12,406 nt of DNA from Treponema sp. (GCA_017963165.1 JAGCTZ010000178.1:1-12406), one strand, 5' to 3'; shown: positions 1-7,630, counted from the first letter of the stretch. Numbers and translations: made by a program. Notes: generated by a model not told the origin, from the letters alone.

Positions 1-1320
1 CTGAAGTACGTGAATACTTACAGCAGTCTGTCCATCGGCAGCAGTAGAGAAGATCTGACTCTTTTTTGTAGGAATTGTTGTATTACGTGCAATGAGCTTT
101 GTCATTACACCACCCATTGTTTCAATACCAAGTGAAAGTGGAGTTACATCAAGAAGGAGAACATCTTTTACGTCACCACCAAGTACACCACCCTGAATTG
201 CAGCACCAATAGCAACTGCTTCATCTGGGTTTACGGCACGGCTTCCTTCCTTACCAAAAATCTGTTTTACAACTTCCTGAACTTTTGGCATACGAGAAGA
301 ACCACCAACAAGAAGAACTTCATCAATCTTGTCTGCAGTAAGACCAGCATCTGCAAGAGCCTTGCGGCAAGGTTCCTTTGTTCTTTCATAAAGACCATCA
401 GTCATCTGTTCAAACTGAGCACGTGTCAAAGACTTCTGCAAGTGCTTTGGACCTGTTGCATCAGCTGTAATAAATGGAAGGTTGATATCTGTTGTTGTCT
501 GGCTTGAAAGGCTGATTTTTGCATTTTCAGCAGCTTCACGAAGACGCTGCATAGCCATAGGATCTTTAGAAAGGTCAATGCCTGTATCTGCCTTAAACTG
601 ATCTACGAGCCAGTTGATGATTACACGGTCCCAGTCATCGCCACCAAGGTGAGTATCACCGTTAGTAGACTTAACTTCGAATACACCGTCACCAAGTTCA
701 AGAATAGAAATATCAAATGTACCACCACCAAGGTCGTATACAGCGATTGTCTTTTCCTTGTCCTGATCCTTGTTGAATCCAAATGCAAGAGAAGCAGCAG
801 TAGGTTCGTTGATGATACGCTTTACATCAAGACCGGCAATTTTACCGGCATCCTTTGTTGCCTGACGCTGAGAGTCATTAAAGTAAGCAGGAACTGTAAT
901 AACAGCTTCTGTAACTTCCTGACCAAGATAATCTTCTGCAGTTTTCTTCATTTTCTGAAGGATGAAAGCAGAAATTTCCTGTGGTGAATACTGCTTTGAA
1001 GCACCTGCTTCTTCTACTTCTACACGGCAGTCAGAACCGTTATCGATTACTTTATATGGAAGCTTTGTTGCTTCTCCCTGAAGTTCGCTGAATCTATGTC
1101 CAATAAGACGTTTTACCGAATAAATTGTATTCTTCGGATTTGTTACCATCTGGTTTTTAGCAGGAGCACCAACAATACGGTCTCCCTTAGAAGTAAAACC
1201 TACAATAGAAGGAGTTGTTCTTCCGCCTTCTGCATTCTGAATTACAACTGGTTCACCGTTTTCCATTACGGCAACACAAGAGTTTGTCGTTCCCAAGTCA
1301 ATACCAATGATTTTTCCCAT
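1..1320 (-). CDS. dnaK: DnaK (Hsp70) chaperone, C-terminus cut off by window edge
   Basis: The frame is open from ATG at 1320 to base 1, giving 440 complete codons of a protein usually about 610-650 long. It holds the full ATPase domain and the beginning of the substrate-binding domain; the lid is off-window. Visible landmarks are the phosphate-1 loop [13 protein letters not shown] (residues 6-18), [10 protein letters not shown] (194-203), [12 protein letters not shown] (337-348) and the interdomain linker [13 protein letters not shown] (386-398). DnaK binds and releases unfolded cytosolic polypeptides through an ATP cycle, assisted by DnaJ and GrpE. A GAGG motif lies 10 nt before the ATG. 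It follows grpE by 29 nt, so the two are almost certainly cotranscribed; dnaJ may follow beyond the left edge but cannot be seen. Confidence 0.98.
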   Translation of the reverse strand, partial: MGKIIGIDLGTTNSCVAVMENGEPVVIQNAEGGRTTPSIVGFTSKGDRIVGAPAKNQMVTNPKNTIYSVKRLIGHRFSELQGEATKLPYKVIDNGSDCRVEVEEAGASKQYSPQEISAFILQKMKKTAEDYLGQEVTEAVITVPAYFNDSQRQATKDAGKIAGLDVKRIINEPTAASLAFGFNKDQDKEKTIAVYDLGGGTFDISILELGDGVFEVKSTNGDTHLGGDDWDRVIINWLVDQFKADTGIDLSKDPMAMQRLREAAENAKISLSSQTTTDINLPFITADATGPKHLQKSLTRAQFEQMTDGLYERTKEPCRKALADAGLTADKIDEVLLVGGSSRMPKVQEVVKQIFGKEGSRAVNPDEAVAIGAAIQGGVLGGDVKDVLLLDVTPLSLGIETMGGVMTKLIARNTTIPTKKSQIFSTAADGQTAVSIHVLQ

Positions 1321-1349
1321 TTTATTTACCTCGCTATATTATTTACAAA

Positions 1350-1967
1350 TTAATTTTTTGGCACCTTCACCATAACCTTAGCATGGCGAATAACCTTATC
1401 CTTCAGTTTATATCCCTTAAGATATACCTGAGCCAATGTTTCTTTTTTTGCTTTTTCATCTTCTACACGGCCAATTGCTTCGTGCTCATCAGGATTAAAC
1501 TCATCGCCTTCCTTGCCGTAGCTTGAAAGACCATATTTATCTTCGAGCATCTTTACAAGAGATTTGTTAATCATCTTGATTCCGTCTGCAATTGACTTTG
1601 CATCCTTTGCGTCTTTTGCTGCATCAAGAGTGCGGTCAAAATTATCAAGACTGTCAAGCAGATCTCCCAAAAGAGCCGCATTTGCATAAGCAACAGCATC
1701 ATCTTTCTGCTGCATCATACGTTTGCGCCAGTTGTCATTTTCGGCAGCCTTGTAAAGAGCCTGATTCTTAAGATCAGCAATTTCCTTTTCAAGAGCAGCA
1801 ATCTTTTCTTCTGGAGAAATCTCTTCTGTGTTCTCAGAGCCAGCATCTGTGGTTCCTGAGCCTGTCGAAGGGCCAGCAGAAGCTTCATCTGCGGCATTTG
1901 AGCCAACATCAGCCGCACCTTCTTCCTGAATCTTTTCTTCTGTAGTTTCGTTTTCTTTGTCTGACAT
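1350..1967 (-). CDS. grpE: GrpE nucleotide exchange factor
   Basis: GrpE releases ADP from DnaK. From the preferred ATG at 1967 the protein is 205 residues, near the family norm. A GTG four codons upstream (1979) is in frame, but a GAGAAG motif sits 5 nt before the ATG, so I choose the ATG. The first ~50 residues are acidic and low-complexity (Glu, Ala, Ser, Gly, Thr) and probably disordered. A long helical/coiled-coil dimerisation segment follows (about 48-100), then the DnaK-contacting beta domain with FNPDEHEAIG (157-166) and GYKLKDKVIRHA (185-196). Residues about 32-40 (GPSTGSGTT) are encoded by a dispersed DNA repeat rather than family sequence. It is the first gene of the grpE-dnaK operon; hrcA, often upstream in other bacteria, is absent here. 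Confidence 0.96.
   Translation of the reverse strand: MSDKENETTEEKIQEEGAADVGSNAADEASAGPSTGSGTTDAGSENTEEISPEEKIAALEKEIADLKNQALYKAAENDNWRKRMMQQKDDAVAYANAALLGDLLDSLDNFDRTLDAAKDAKDAKSIADGIKMINKSLVKMLEDKYGLSSYGKEGDEFNPDEHEAIGRVEDEKAKKETLAQVYLKGYKLKDKVIRHAKVMVKVPKN
1851..1875 (-). repeat. Dispersed short repeat, copy A, in frame inside grpE
   Basis: Read on the minus strand this contains CCCTTCGACAGGCTCAGG. It matches copy C (7650-7674) at all but one of about 26 positions, and copy B (6528-6550) closely. It is translated within GrpE as G-P-S-T-G-S-G-T. One out-of-phase reading gives LRQAQEPQ, a peptide I recognise as a common by-product of translating this widespread repeat type. Insertion in the disordered N-terminus would be structurally harmless. 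Confidence 0.8.
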
Positions 1968-2006
1968 TACACTTCTCACAAAGTAAAAAATTATTCTTAT
2001 CTTTAA

Positions 2007-2035
2007 AATTAATGATTAATAAGTGCAATCGTCAA
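2007..2035 (-). promoter_or_regulatory. Predicted sigma-70-type promoter for grpE-dnaK
   Basis: On the minus strand a TTGACG -35 box (2030-2035) is followed after 17 nt by TTAATT (2007-2012), about 40 nt before the grpE start. The DNA just upstream of the -35 (2036-2076) is nearly all A/T and could act as an UP element. No CIRCE inverted repeat (TTAGCACTC-N9-GAGTGCTAA) is visible, so HrcA control is not supported. The -10 is a weak match. Confidence 0.5.
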
Positions 2036-2076
2036 CAAAAATATTAAATATTTCTTTGATTTTTTGTGAATTTTTA

Positions 2077-3015
2077 TTACCAGGGACACTTTGATTTTAC
2101 AGAAAACAAATCACAGGTTAATTCGCAGGAATGAAGATAGATGCGGCTGGCTGGCTGGCCTCCGTAAAGTGTGTCGCCAAGAATGGGGAAGCCTTTGGAA
2201 CTAAGGTGAACTCTTATCTGGTGTGTACGGCCGGTAAAAAGATTACATTCCACAAGAAAACACTGGTGATTTTCTATTGAAAAAGAGCGTAAAACCTTAA
2301 AATCTGTTCTGGAATACTGCGCATCCTTTGAGTTTTCGGGAACCTGACCCCATTTTGCTGCCTGACTTTTAGCAGAAACCCTTGCCATATACATTTCCAC
2401 AGAAAAAGTATCGCCGTCCAAAAGTTTTTTTCCTGAATCAGAAACAACAGCAAAATATTTTTTTGTAAATGAATGACTCTGGAAAATCTCGGAAACCTTC
2501 TTATTAATATCGCGGTTTTTTGTAAAAAGAATTACACCGCTAGTTTCGCGGTCAAGACGATGCATTATGCCTGCATACGGAGGATTACGGAGCGCCGGAT
2601 TTTTAGACCATAAATAACGTACCACAGCATCGTGAAGATTATCGCGGTTACCTGTAATTGTCTGTTCAACAGGAAAAAAAGCTGGTTTGTTTATAAAAAT
2701 AAAATCTTCATCTTCGTATAAAACAGCTTCAGAAGTCACTTCAAACGCAATGTCATCGGGCTGTTTTTCGAAAAAGAATTTTTCTTTGTCAAACTTAACA
2801 CATACATCGGAACGCGGCTTAAGTTCAAAGGCAGGTCTTGTAACAACACGGTTATTTACACTTACAGCACCGGCAACAATAAGACGCCGTATTTTAGAAT
2901 TAGAAAAAACGTTTGCCTCTCCCTTGCTGTTTATAAAACGGGCAGGAAGTTCCTTACGCAAAAGCTCATCAAGACGGATTTTACTGTCATTATAAAAATG
3001 AAGCACTTCTATCAT
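2077..3015 (-). CDS. RluA-family RNA pseudouridine synthase
   Basis: This 312-residue protein has the RluA/RluC/RluD architecture. An N-terminal S4-like RNA-binding segment (about 38-70, KIRRLIVAGAVSVNNRVV) precedes the catalytic domain. The catalytic aspartate is D155 in HRLDRETSG (152-160); the family motif GRTHQIRVH is at 262-270 and a further LHS motif at 294-296. Such enzymes isomerise specific uridines in 23S rRNA or tRNA. The target cannot be assigned from sequence, so I give no rlu symbol. The start ATG overlaps the stop of the upstream HAD gene (ATGA), indicating translational coupling. The reading frame is intact and the length is usual. Confidence 0.93.
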   Translation of the reverse strand: MIEVLHFYNDSKIRLDELLRKELPARFINSKGEANVFSNSKIRRLIVAGAVSVNNRVVTRPAFELKPRSDVCVKFDKEKFFFEKQPDDIAFEVTSEAVLYEDEDFIFINKPAFFPVEQTITGNRDNLHDAVVRYLWSKNPALRNPPYAGIMHRLDRETSGVILFTKNRDINKKVSEIFQSHSFTKKYFAVVSDSGKKLLDGDTFSVEMYMARVSAKSQAAKWGQVPENSKDAQYSRTDFKVLRSFSIENHQCFLVECNLFTGRTHQIRVHLSSKGFPILGDTLYGGQPASRIYLHSCELTCDLFSVKSKCPW

Positions 3016-3710
3016 AGTGAATTGTTCCGAAGAAATTGTGGAAGCTCATAAATTGAATTAAGTCTTATTGTCTTACCTTCCGGCCCATCCGGATTTTCCT
3101 GCTTTGCTTGAATCATTGCACGGGCATCTGCAGAAAGAGGCTTGCCGTTTTGATTTCCTATAAGAATGGCAGTTCCACCAAGCGCAGCCCAGCCGTCTGT
3201 ATATTTCTGCATATCATCAAGAAAAAGTGTATTTTCTATACCGGCACCAACTTTGTTCAAAGCGGCCTTATATGCATCCGGATAAGGTTTTCCATTAAAG
3301 TTTGCATCGCGGATATCTGTAACTGCTTCAAAAAGATCTGCAATTTTAAGTTTTCCAAGAACACGGTCTGCATGCTCGTGAGGAGCATTTGTTAAGATTG
3401 ATTTTGGATAATCAAGTGAAAGAAGAAATTCGCGGAGCCCCGGCTGAGGCATAAGTTCATCTGCTTCGTTGTCGGGATGAACATGAGCAAGAAAACCTTC
3501 TACATCTGACATTCCTTCTGCACGCAGCCATTCTAATGTTGTAGAATAATGAACAATCCGTTCTGCTCGAAGCTGAGTTGCCTTTTCCATATCACAATTA
3601 AAAAAATCTGCAACACATTCAAGCATTCGGCGCGTAATTCCCTTGTCCATATCAGAACTGGAAGGATAAACAGTATTGTCCATATCAAAAAGCAGGTGAG
3701 TAAATTTCAT
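3012..3710 (-). CDS. HAD-family hydrolase, pyrimidine 5'-nucleotidase-like
   Basis: The 232-residue protein carries the four HAD motifs. Motif I is FDMDNT with nucleophile D9 and acid/base D11, motif II is ILTNAP (105-110), motif III uses K141 in KPYPDAY, and motif IV is LFLDD (D165, D166). The extended DMDNTVYP motif resembles the SDT1/pyrimidine 5'-nucleotidase branch, which dephosphorylates nucleoside monophosphates. The substrate is an inference. The start is forced: motif I begins at residue 8, and an in-frame TGA lies four codons upstream (3723-3725) with no other start codon between. No Shine-Dalgarno sequence is present; instead a perfect extended -10 sits 6 nt before the ATG, so the mRNA is probably leaderless. 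The gene is coupled to the RluA-family gene by a 4-nt overlap. Confidence 0.9.
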   Translation of the reverse strand: MKFTHLLFDMDNTVYPSSSDMDKGITRRMLECVADFFNCDMEKATQLRAERIVHYSTTLEWLRAEGMSDVEGFLAHVHPDNEADELMPQPGLREFLLSLDYPKSILTNAPHEHADRVLGKLKIADLFEAVTDIRDANFNGKPYPDAYKAALNKVGAGIENTLFLDDMQKYTDGWAALGGTAILIGNQNGKPLSADARAMIQAKQENPDGPEGKTIRLNSIYELPQFLRNNSL

Positions 3711-3716
3711 ATTTTG

Positions 3717-3725
3717 ATTATATCA
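3717..3725 (-). promoter_or_regulatory. Extended -10 promoter giving a leaderless HAD transcript
   Basis: The minus strand reads TGATATAAT here, a perfect TGnTATAAT extended -10. Six bases (CAAAAT) separate it from the ATG at 3710, so transcription would begin at or within a base of the start codon. No good -35 is seen, which is usual for extended -10 promoters. Confidence 0.6.
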
Positions 3726-3760
3726 AAAACAACAATAAATTTATACGCATATATTTAATG

Positions 3761-3788
3761 TTGCTTTATTGATAAATGGGTTTATAAT
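3761..3788 (+). promoter_or_regulatory. Predicted promoter for the plus-strand lipoprotein gene
   Basis: A consensus TATAAT at 3783-3788 has a weak TTGCTT -35 at 3761-3766 (16 nt spacer). The strong ribosome binding site GGAGG (3812-3816) lies 7 nt before the ATG. The promoter is divergent from the HAD promoter in the same 113-bp gap. Confidence 0.5.
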
Positions 3789-3823
3789 TATATTTATAAC
3801 TTTATATATCTGGAGGATTTTAT

Positions 3824-4381
3824 ATGAAAAAGATTTTTAAATTGTTTGGAATACTTTTGGCAATTGGAACTATCCTTTGTCTGGCATCATGTGATGGACT
3901 ACTTAATATGATGCTTGATAATGAAGAGGACAAAGATCAGACACCTGAAGGTATAGCTTATACACAGGCAGATAGTACTATAAATCATGAATTTTATTTA
4001 TCTGATGATATGAACAGTTATATTTATTATACTTCAACACAATCCTTTAATTATGGAAATCACCAGGATTGTATTTATCAGATAAGTTTTACACCAAAAA
4101 ATTCTGCTGCTTCTAAAGGTACATGGAAGCTGTTTACACGACCAAAAGCCACAACAAAAACAATCGAAATGATATACCAGGGAACGTTTGAAGGTGTAAA
4201 CAATGGCTCAGTAAGAAATGGTGGAACTGTACAACTTAAGATTGGAAATGATGTTATTGAAACACTGAACATAGAAATGAAATCTGTTACAACAAGTTCC
4301 GGAGCAACATTAGACGCTTATGCATGTATTGTAAATGTTGCTGCTTCTCACACTGCTATTGGAGCAACAGATTCTAAATAA
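3824..4381 (+). CDS. Small lipoprotein of unknown function
   Basis: This 185-residue protein starts with a lipoprotein signal peptide: MKK, a hydrophobic stretch (about residues 4-20), then lipobox LASC with acylated C23. The mature part starts with an acidic linker (DNEEDKD) and continues as a Ser/Thr/Tyr/Asn-rich sequence with alternating hydrophobics, consistent with a small beta-rich domain. An internal segment, STINHEFYLSDD, is followed by aromatic residues. I recognise no catalytic motif or family. It is alone on its strand, between divergent and convergent neighbours, with its own promoter and a textbook ribosome binding site, so it is an independent unit. Its signal sequence predicts anchoring on the inner or outer membrane. 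A surface or periplasmic role is inference only. Confidence 0.8.
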   Translation: MKKIFKLFGILLAIGTILCLASCDGLLNMMLDNEEDKDQTPEGIAYTQADSTINHEFYLSDDMNSYIYYTSTQSFNYGNHQDCIYQISFTPKNSAASKGTWKLFTRPKATTKTIEMIYQGTFEGVNNGSVRNGGTVQLKIGNDVIETLNIEMKSVTTSSGATLDAYACIVNVAASHTAIGATDSK

Positions 4382-4589
4382 CAGCCGGGGGTGTTGTACG
4401 TTCACTTCGTGAACTACCGAGTTTCCAAAAGGAAACTCGCGGGGGCGGCGTTTGAGCCCCTGCAGAGGGGGTAGCAGAAGACCGCAACGCGGGCTGGCGC
4501 GAGGGGGAGAAACGCTTCGCTAACGAGTTTTGCTTTCGATATAAAAATCGAAGTTAGCAAAACTCGCATCCCCCTTCCCCTGCTAATAT
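4382..4589. repeat. GC-rich nested-hairpin block between convergent genes
   Basis: This 208-bp gap differs sharply in composition from its AT-rich neighbours and is packed with inverted repeats. GTTCAC/GTGAAC (4400-4405, 4409-4414) has a 3-nt loop. CGAGTTTCC/GGAAACTCG (4418-4426, 4431-4439) has an AAAA loop. GGGGC/GCCCC (4442-4446, 4456-4460) competes with CCCC/GGGG (4457-4460, 4467-4470). A long stem lies at 4524-4566. No start codon with a ribosome binding site opens a credible gene. It resembles a composite intergenic repeat or non-autonomous element; whether it recurs in the genome cannot be told from this window. Confidence 0.65.
4524..4566. terminator. Long hairpin, possible bidirectional terminator
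   Basis: An 11-bp perfect outer stem (CGAGTTTTGCT at 4524-4534, AGCAAAACTCG at 4556-4566) continues into a 6-bp inner stem (TTCGAT 4535-4540, ATCGAA 4547-4552), with loop ATAAAA and a 3-nt bulge (GTT). It lies between convergent stop codons and 24 nt from the end of the DUF4349 gene, the position of a shared terminator. No U-tract follows on either side, so efficient intrinsic termination is uncertain. Confidence 0.45.
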
Positions 4590-5534
4590 CTATTTCTTAA
4601 GTTTTTTAAACAACTTTACTAATAAACCAACTTTGCCGAACAAAAGCCAGAAAAAGAAAGCGGCTATGGCAATAATCGGAATACCAAAAATCACGATATA
4701 GAACAGAATCTTGAGCAAACCCCAGAAAAAGGCGATTATATTTGAAACAAAATCGTTCCAGGAATTTTTTACGTCCGGAAGAATGATTCCGCCTTCATCT
4801 TTACCACGCTCGAACTGCATATTTATATAAATTGTCGAAAAATCTACCTGACCTGAAAGTCTCTTAAAACGGCTTTCGGTGCTTTCGATATCTTCGATTA
4901 CAGAATTAAGCTGTCGTTCAATTTCAAGAAGATCTTTTATATCTTTGGCCTGGCTTAAATAACCTGTAAGCTTGTCGCGCAGAATATATTTTGTTTCCAG
5001 ACGAGCTTTCAAATCGTAATAATTGTCGCTTACATCATCGCTTGAAACACTTCTGGTTGTAATACGACCAAAGTTGCCAACCTGAGCCATTGCCTCGTCA
5101 AAACGTGCAGATGGAACGCGGACTGTAAAACCTGCACCACCCTGCCAGGTATTTGCATTTGTTACATAACCGCCAAGAGCTTTTGCCCAGGCTGTAATTT
5201 CTTCTTCTGCCCCGGAAACTGTCTGAACTTCTAACGAAACGTTTCCTGTGCGGATAAGCTTGCGTTCATAATCGGATCCTTCGACAGGCACCGGCATTTC
5301 AGAATTATTTACAAAGCCGGCAGCTTCTTCTGCATATTCATATTCAAAATCATCGGCAACTGCATAATCGGCAAGTGCGGCAGTTTTCATCGAAAGCTGT
5401 GGCGACGAAACCTTTGATTCTCCAAGAAAACCATAACTATTTGAAGCTTTACTGCTTTTTTTTGAGCAGCCCGTTAAAACAGTTAAAATACAGGCAACAG
5501 CAAACACACTGTAAATACCAGTTAATTTTTTCAT
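4590..5534 (-). CDS. DUF4349-type membrane-anchored lipoprotein
   Basis: The 314-residue protein has a lipoprotein signal peptide ending in lipobox LTGC (C23). After a low-complexity acidic linker (about 24-88), a domain beginning RKLIRTGNVSLEV (91-103) matches what I know of DUF4349: a beta/alpha unit (about 91-165), then a helical coiled-coil stretch (about 170-228, YYDLKARLETKY...LLEIERQLN). A strongly hydrophobic segment or hairpin (about 265-300) and a Lys-rich tail (KLFKKLKK) close it. It is therefore likely periplasmic with both a lipid anchor and a C-terminal membrane anchor. The family's molecular function is unknown. GAGGTGAT precedes the ATG, which overlaps the stop of the upstream gene (ATGA), so it is coupled to the 329-residue protein and is the last gene of the apt-asnA operon. 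Confidence 0.82.
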   Translation of the reverse strand: MKKLTGIYSVFAVACILTVLTGCSKKSSKASNSYGFLGESKVSSPQLSMKTAALADYAVADDFEYEYAEEAAGFVNNSEMPVPVEGSDYERKLIRTGNVSLEVQTVSGAEEEITAWAKALGGYVTNANTWQGGAGFTVRVPSARFDEAMAQVGNFGRITTRSVSSDDVSDNYYDLKARLETKYILRDKLTGYLSQAKDIKDLLEIERQLNSVIEDIESTESRFKRLSGQVDFSTIYINMQFERGKDEGGIILPDVKNSWNDFVSNIIAFFWGLLKILFYIVIFGIPIIAIAAFFFWLLFGKVGLLVKLFKKLKK

Positions 5535-6520
5535 TCAATCACCTCGACAGAAGGGCCGTCCTCTGTTTCAAAAACACGTACCCTGCATTCTTCCATGCAG
5601 ACATTTTCGGAAAATGAAACAAGGTCAAGAGCCTCTTCACTTAATAAATCATCCGGATGATAGGAAGTTACAACAGTGCTTTCTTCACCTTCTCCTGCGA
5701 GCCGTGACATTGCTCCGTTTAAGGCAACAATATCCTTTACAAGCGGAATAAGTGCATGCTGGGATTTTTCTTCATATTTCTGTTCAAGGAAAAGCTCCTG
5801 CATTTTTTCTATTTCTTTATGAGGAACTGCTTCGGGAACAAAACCGCTTCTATAATCGCAGTTGTTGCAGCGTTGCCATTCGGCAAAATCGGCAAAGAAA
5901 CGGGAGGCATAAATACGCAATGGTTTCAGCACAGATAAAAACCATGGAACGGCACGACCAGAGGTATAAAAGGTTCTGCAGGCAAAAGAAACGTCTCTTG
6001 CATAACGGATATCCTGGGCCGAAAAGAAGCCTGTTACGCTGGCTGTTTTTTCCTGTTCGGAATTCATTGTCTGTGGAAAATCTATGTGATTTGGATATTG
6101 CTGAACGGCAAAATCAAGACGGTCTAAAAAAAGCTTTAGGGAATCGCCTTCCTCCTGCGCATAAGTCAATTGAAAACCAAAGACAAGCCCAAAATCATTA
6201 AGCAGTCGTGCTTTGGAAGAATAAAACTTTTTGTCAAAAAGAAGCTTATCGCCTTTTGACTGGACTTCCAGAGGAATATCAAAGGAACAAAAAATCTGTG
6301 TTGCGGCAGAGGCAATTTCGCGGTCAATCACGGAAGCTTCGACAAGTATAGAAACAAAAACGTCCGGTGCAAAGCGGGCAACAAGATTTATTATCTTAAG
6401 CAGCCGTTTTTTATCCTTTGCAACGGACGTATCGTGAATTGAAAATTCTGTTATACCTTTTTCGTTTAGAGTAGATATCTGAGACTCAAGTTCTGTTGAT
6501 TTAAATTTGTATTCGGTCAT
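5531..6520 (-). CDS. Unknown protein, possible radical-SAM-like barrel lacking the CX3CX2C cluster
   Basis: I do not recognise a named family for this 329-residue protein. Residues 10-150 read like the later half of a radical SAM/B12-type TIM barrel. They include GITEFSIHDTSVAKDKKRLL (22-41), an FVSILVEASVID strand/helix (55-66), DIPLEVQSKGDKLLFDKKFY (81-100), and GLVFGFQLTYAQEEGDS (111-127) where the family usually has a G-P-rich turn. The N-terminal CX3CX2C motif that would bind the iron-sulfur cluster is absent and the barrel would start late. Remaining cysteines are C78, C181, a CNNC pair (218-221) and CMEEC (308-312). The C-terminus is acidic. No signal or TM segments, so cytosolic. The ribosome binding site (AAGGG, 8 nt before ATG) lies inside dispersed repeat copy B. 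It sits 36 nt after asnA and overlaps the DUF4349 gene. Gene reality is secure; the fold is inference. Confidence 0.8.
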   Translation of the reverse strand: MTEYKFKSTELESQISTLNEKGITEFSIHDTSVAKDKKRLLKIINLVARFAPDVFVSILVEASVIDREIASAATQIFCSFDIPLEVQSKGDKLLFDKKFYSSKARLLNDFGLVFGFQLTYAQEEGDSLKLFLDRLDFAVQQYPNHIDFPQTMNSEQEKTASVTGFFSAQDIRYARDVSFACRTFYTSGRAVPWFLSVLKPLRIYASRFFADFAEWQRCNNCDYRSGFVPEAVPHKEIEKMQELFLEQKYEEKSQHALIPLVKDIVALNGAMSRLAGEGEESTVVTSYHPDDLLSEEALDLVSFSENVCMEECRVRVFETEDGPSVEVIE

Positions 6521-6527
6521 TCGGTTT

Positions 6528-6550
6528 GCCCTTCGACAGGCTCAGGGACC
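6528..6550. repeat. Dispersed short repeat, copy B, between asnA and the next gene
   Basis: It contains CCCTTCGACAGGCTCAGG on the plus strand. The repeat nearly fills the 36-bp gap between the asnA stop and the downstream start. On the transcribed (minus) strand its GAAGGGC end lies at ribosome-binding distance from the ATG at 6520, so the repeat supplies the only visible Shine-Dalgarno-like sequence for that gene. Orientation relative to the minus-strand operon is opposite to copy A in grpE. Confidence 0.75.
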
Positions 6551-6556
6551 CCGCCC

Positions 6557-7588
6557 CTACAAAAGCGTTATTCCGCGCTTCTTGCAGTCGGCTTTAATTT
6601 CGTCTGTCCAGACACTAACCTGTGTTTCGCCGATGTGAGCCTTGCGCAAAAGGAACATACACAAACGTGACTGGCCAATTCCACCACCAAGAGTCTGTGT
6701 AAGCTCGCCCTTAAGCAGCTTTGAATGGAAGTCGAACTTGCTTCTTTCTGTGCAGCCGCGTTCTTCCAGCTGAAGCTTAAGGCTTTCAGGACTTACACGA
6801 ATACCCATAGAAGACAGTTCAAAGGCGCTGTCAAGCACAGGGTTCCATACAAGAATATCTCCATTTAAACCACGATGGCCATCACCACATTCGGTAATCC
6901 AGTCATCATAGTCTGGAGCACGTCCATCGTGAATTGTACCGTCAGGAAGCTTTCCACCAATACCAGTGATGAAAACAGCGCCATATTCCTTTGCAACCTT
7001 GTCTTCGCGCTCTTTTGGAGTAAGCTTAGGATATTTTCTCTGCAAATCATCTGCGTACAAAATCTTTATTTCCTTTGGAAGCACAGGCTTAATTGCAGGA
7101 TAGCGGTCATAAATAAAGAATTCTGTGCGCTGAATGCAGCGATAAACCTTCTTTACAATTTCGTGAAGGAAGAAAACAGTGCGGTCTTTCGGGTCAATTG
7201 CCATTTCCCAGTCCCACTGATCTACATAAATAGAATGAATTGGATCAAGGTCTTCATCCGGACGAAGTGCATTCATATCTGTGTAAATACCAAAGCCAGG
7301 TTCAAGTCCAAGGGAAGTAATCTTAAGACGCTTCCATTTAGCAAGTGACTGAACAATTTCCATACGGCTTTCGTTCAAAGCTTTTACAGGAAAGCTTACA
7401 GGACGTTCAACACCGTTAAGGTCGTCATTAATACCTGTGCCGGCACCAACAAAAAGAGGAGCCGTTACACGGTAAAGATTAAGTTCTGTGCTTAAAGCCA
7501 GCTGGAAAAAGTCTTTAATTGAAATTATCGCGTGTTCTGTTTCGCGAGTACTTAAAATTGATTTATATTTTGATGGTAGTTTTATCAT
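6557..7588 (-). CDS. asnA: Aspartate-ammonia ligase (AsnA)
   Basis: AsnA makes asparagine from aspartate, ammonia and ATP, with AMP and PPi as by-products, in the cytosol. The 343-residue protein (the E. coli enzyme is 330) aligns throughout with the class II aminoacyl-tRNA-synthetase-like AsnA fold. Landmarks are SLAKWKRLKI (81-90), YTDMNALRPDEDLDPIHSIY (102-121) followed by VDQWDWE, GAVFITGIGGKLPDG (203-217), RAPDYDDW (223-230), LNGDILVWNP (241-250), FELSSMGIRV (256-265) and class II motif 3, GGGIGQSR (301-308). All signature segments are intact. An AGGAG motif precedes the ATG by about 9 nt. It lies 97 nt after apt, with two repeat elements in the gap, and 36 nt before the 329-residue gene. 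No T-box or other leader regulator is visible. Confidence 0.97.
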   Translation of the reverse strand: MIKLPSKYKSILSTRETEHAIISIKDFFQLALSTELNLYRVTAPLFVGAGTGINDDLNGVERPVSFPVKALNESRMEIVQSLAKWKRLKITSLGLEPGFGIYTDMNALRPDEDLDPIHSIYVDQWDWEMAIDPKDRTVFFLHEIVKKVYRCIQRTEFFIYDRYPAIKPVLPKEIKILYADDLQRKYPKLTPKEREDKVAKEYGAVFITGIGGKLPDGTIHDGRAPDYDDWITECGDGHRGLNGDILVWNPVLDSAFELSSMGIRVSPESLKLQLEERGCTERSKFDFHSKLLKGELTQTLGGGIGQSRLCMFLLRKAHIGETQVSVWTDEIKADCKKRGITLL

Positions 7589-7609
7589 AATTATATCTCC
7601 TGTCTTGTG

Positions 7610-7630
7610 TCATCCCGAACTTGTTTCGGA
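7610..7630. repeat. Second short repeat type, quasi-palindromic, between apt and asnA
   Basis: The plus strand reads TCATCCCGAACTTGTTTCGG, an imperfect inverted repeat (CCGAAC/GTTTCGG with one extra base). I recognise it as a repeat type found in many unrelated bacterial genomes. It lies 22 nt upstream of the asnA start codon, so it would be in the apt-asnA readthrough mRNA. Confidence 0.55.

Noticed and set aside
1980..2076. CIRCE/HrcA operator upstream of grpE
   Set aside because: Only a loose TTGCACTT half-site is present; the required facing GAGTGCTAA half is missing.
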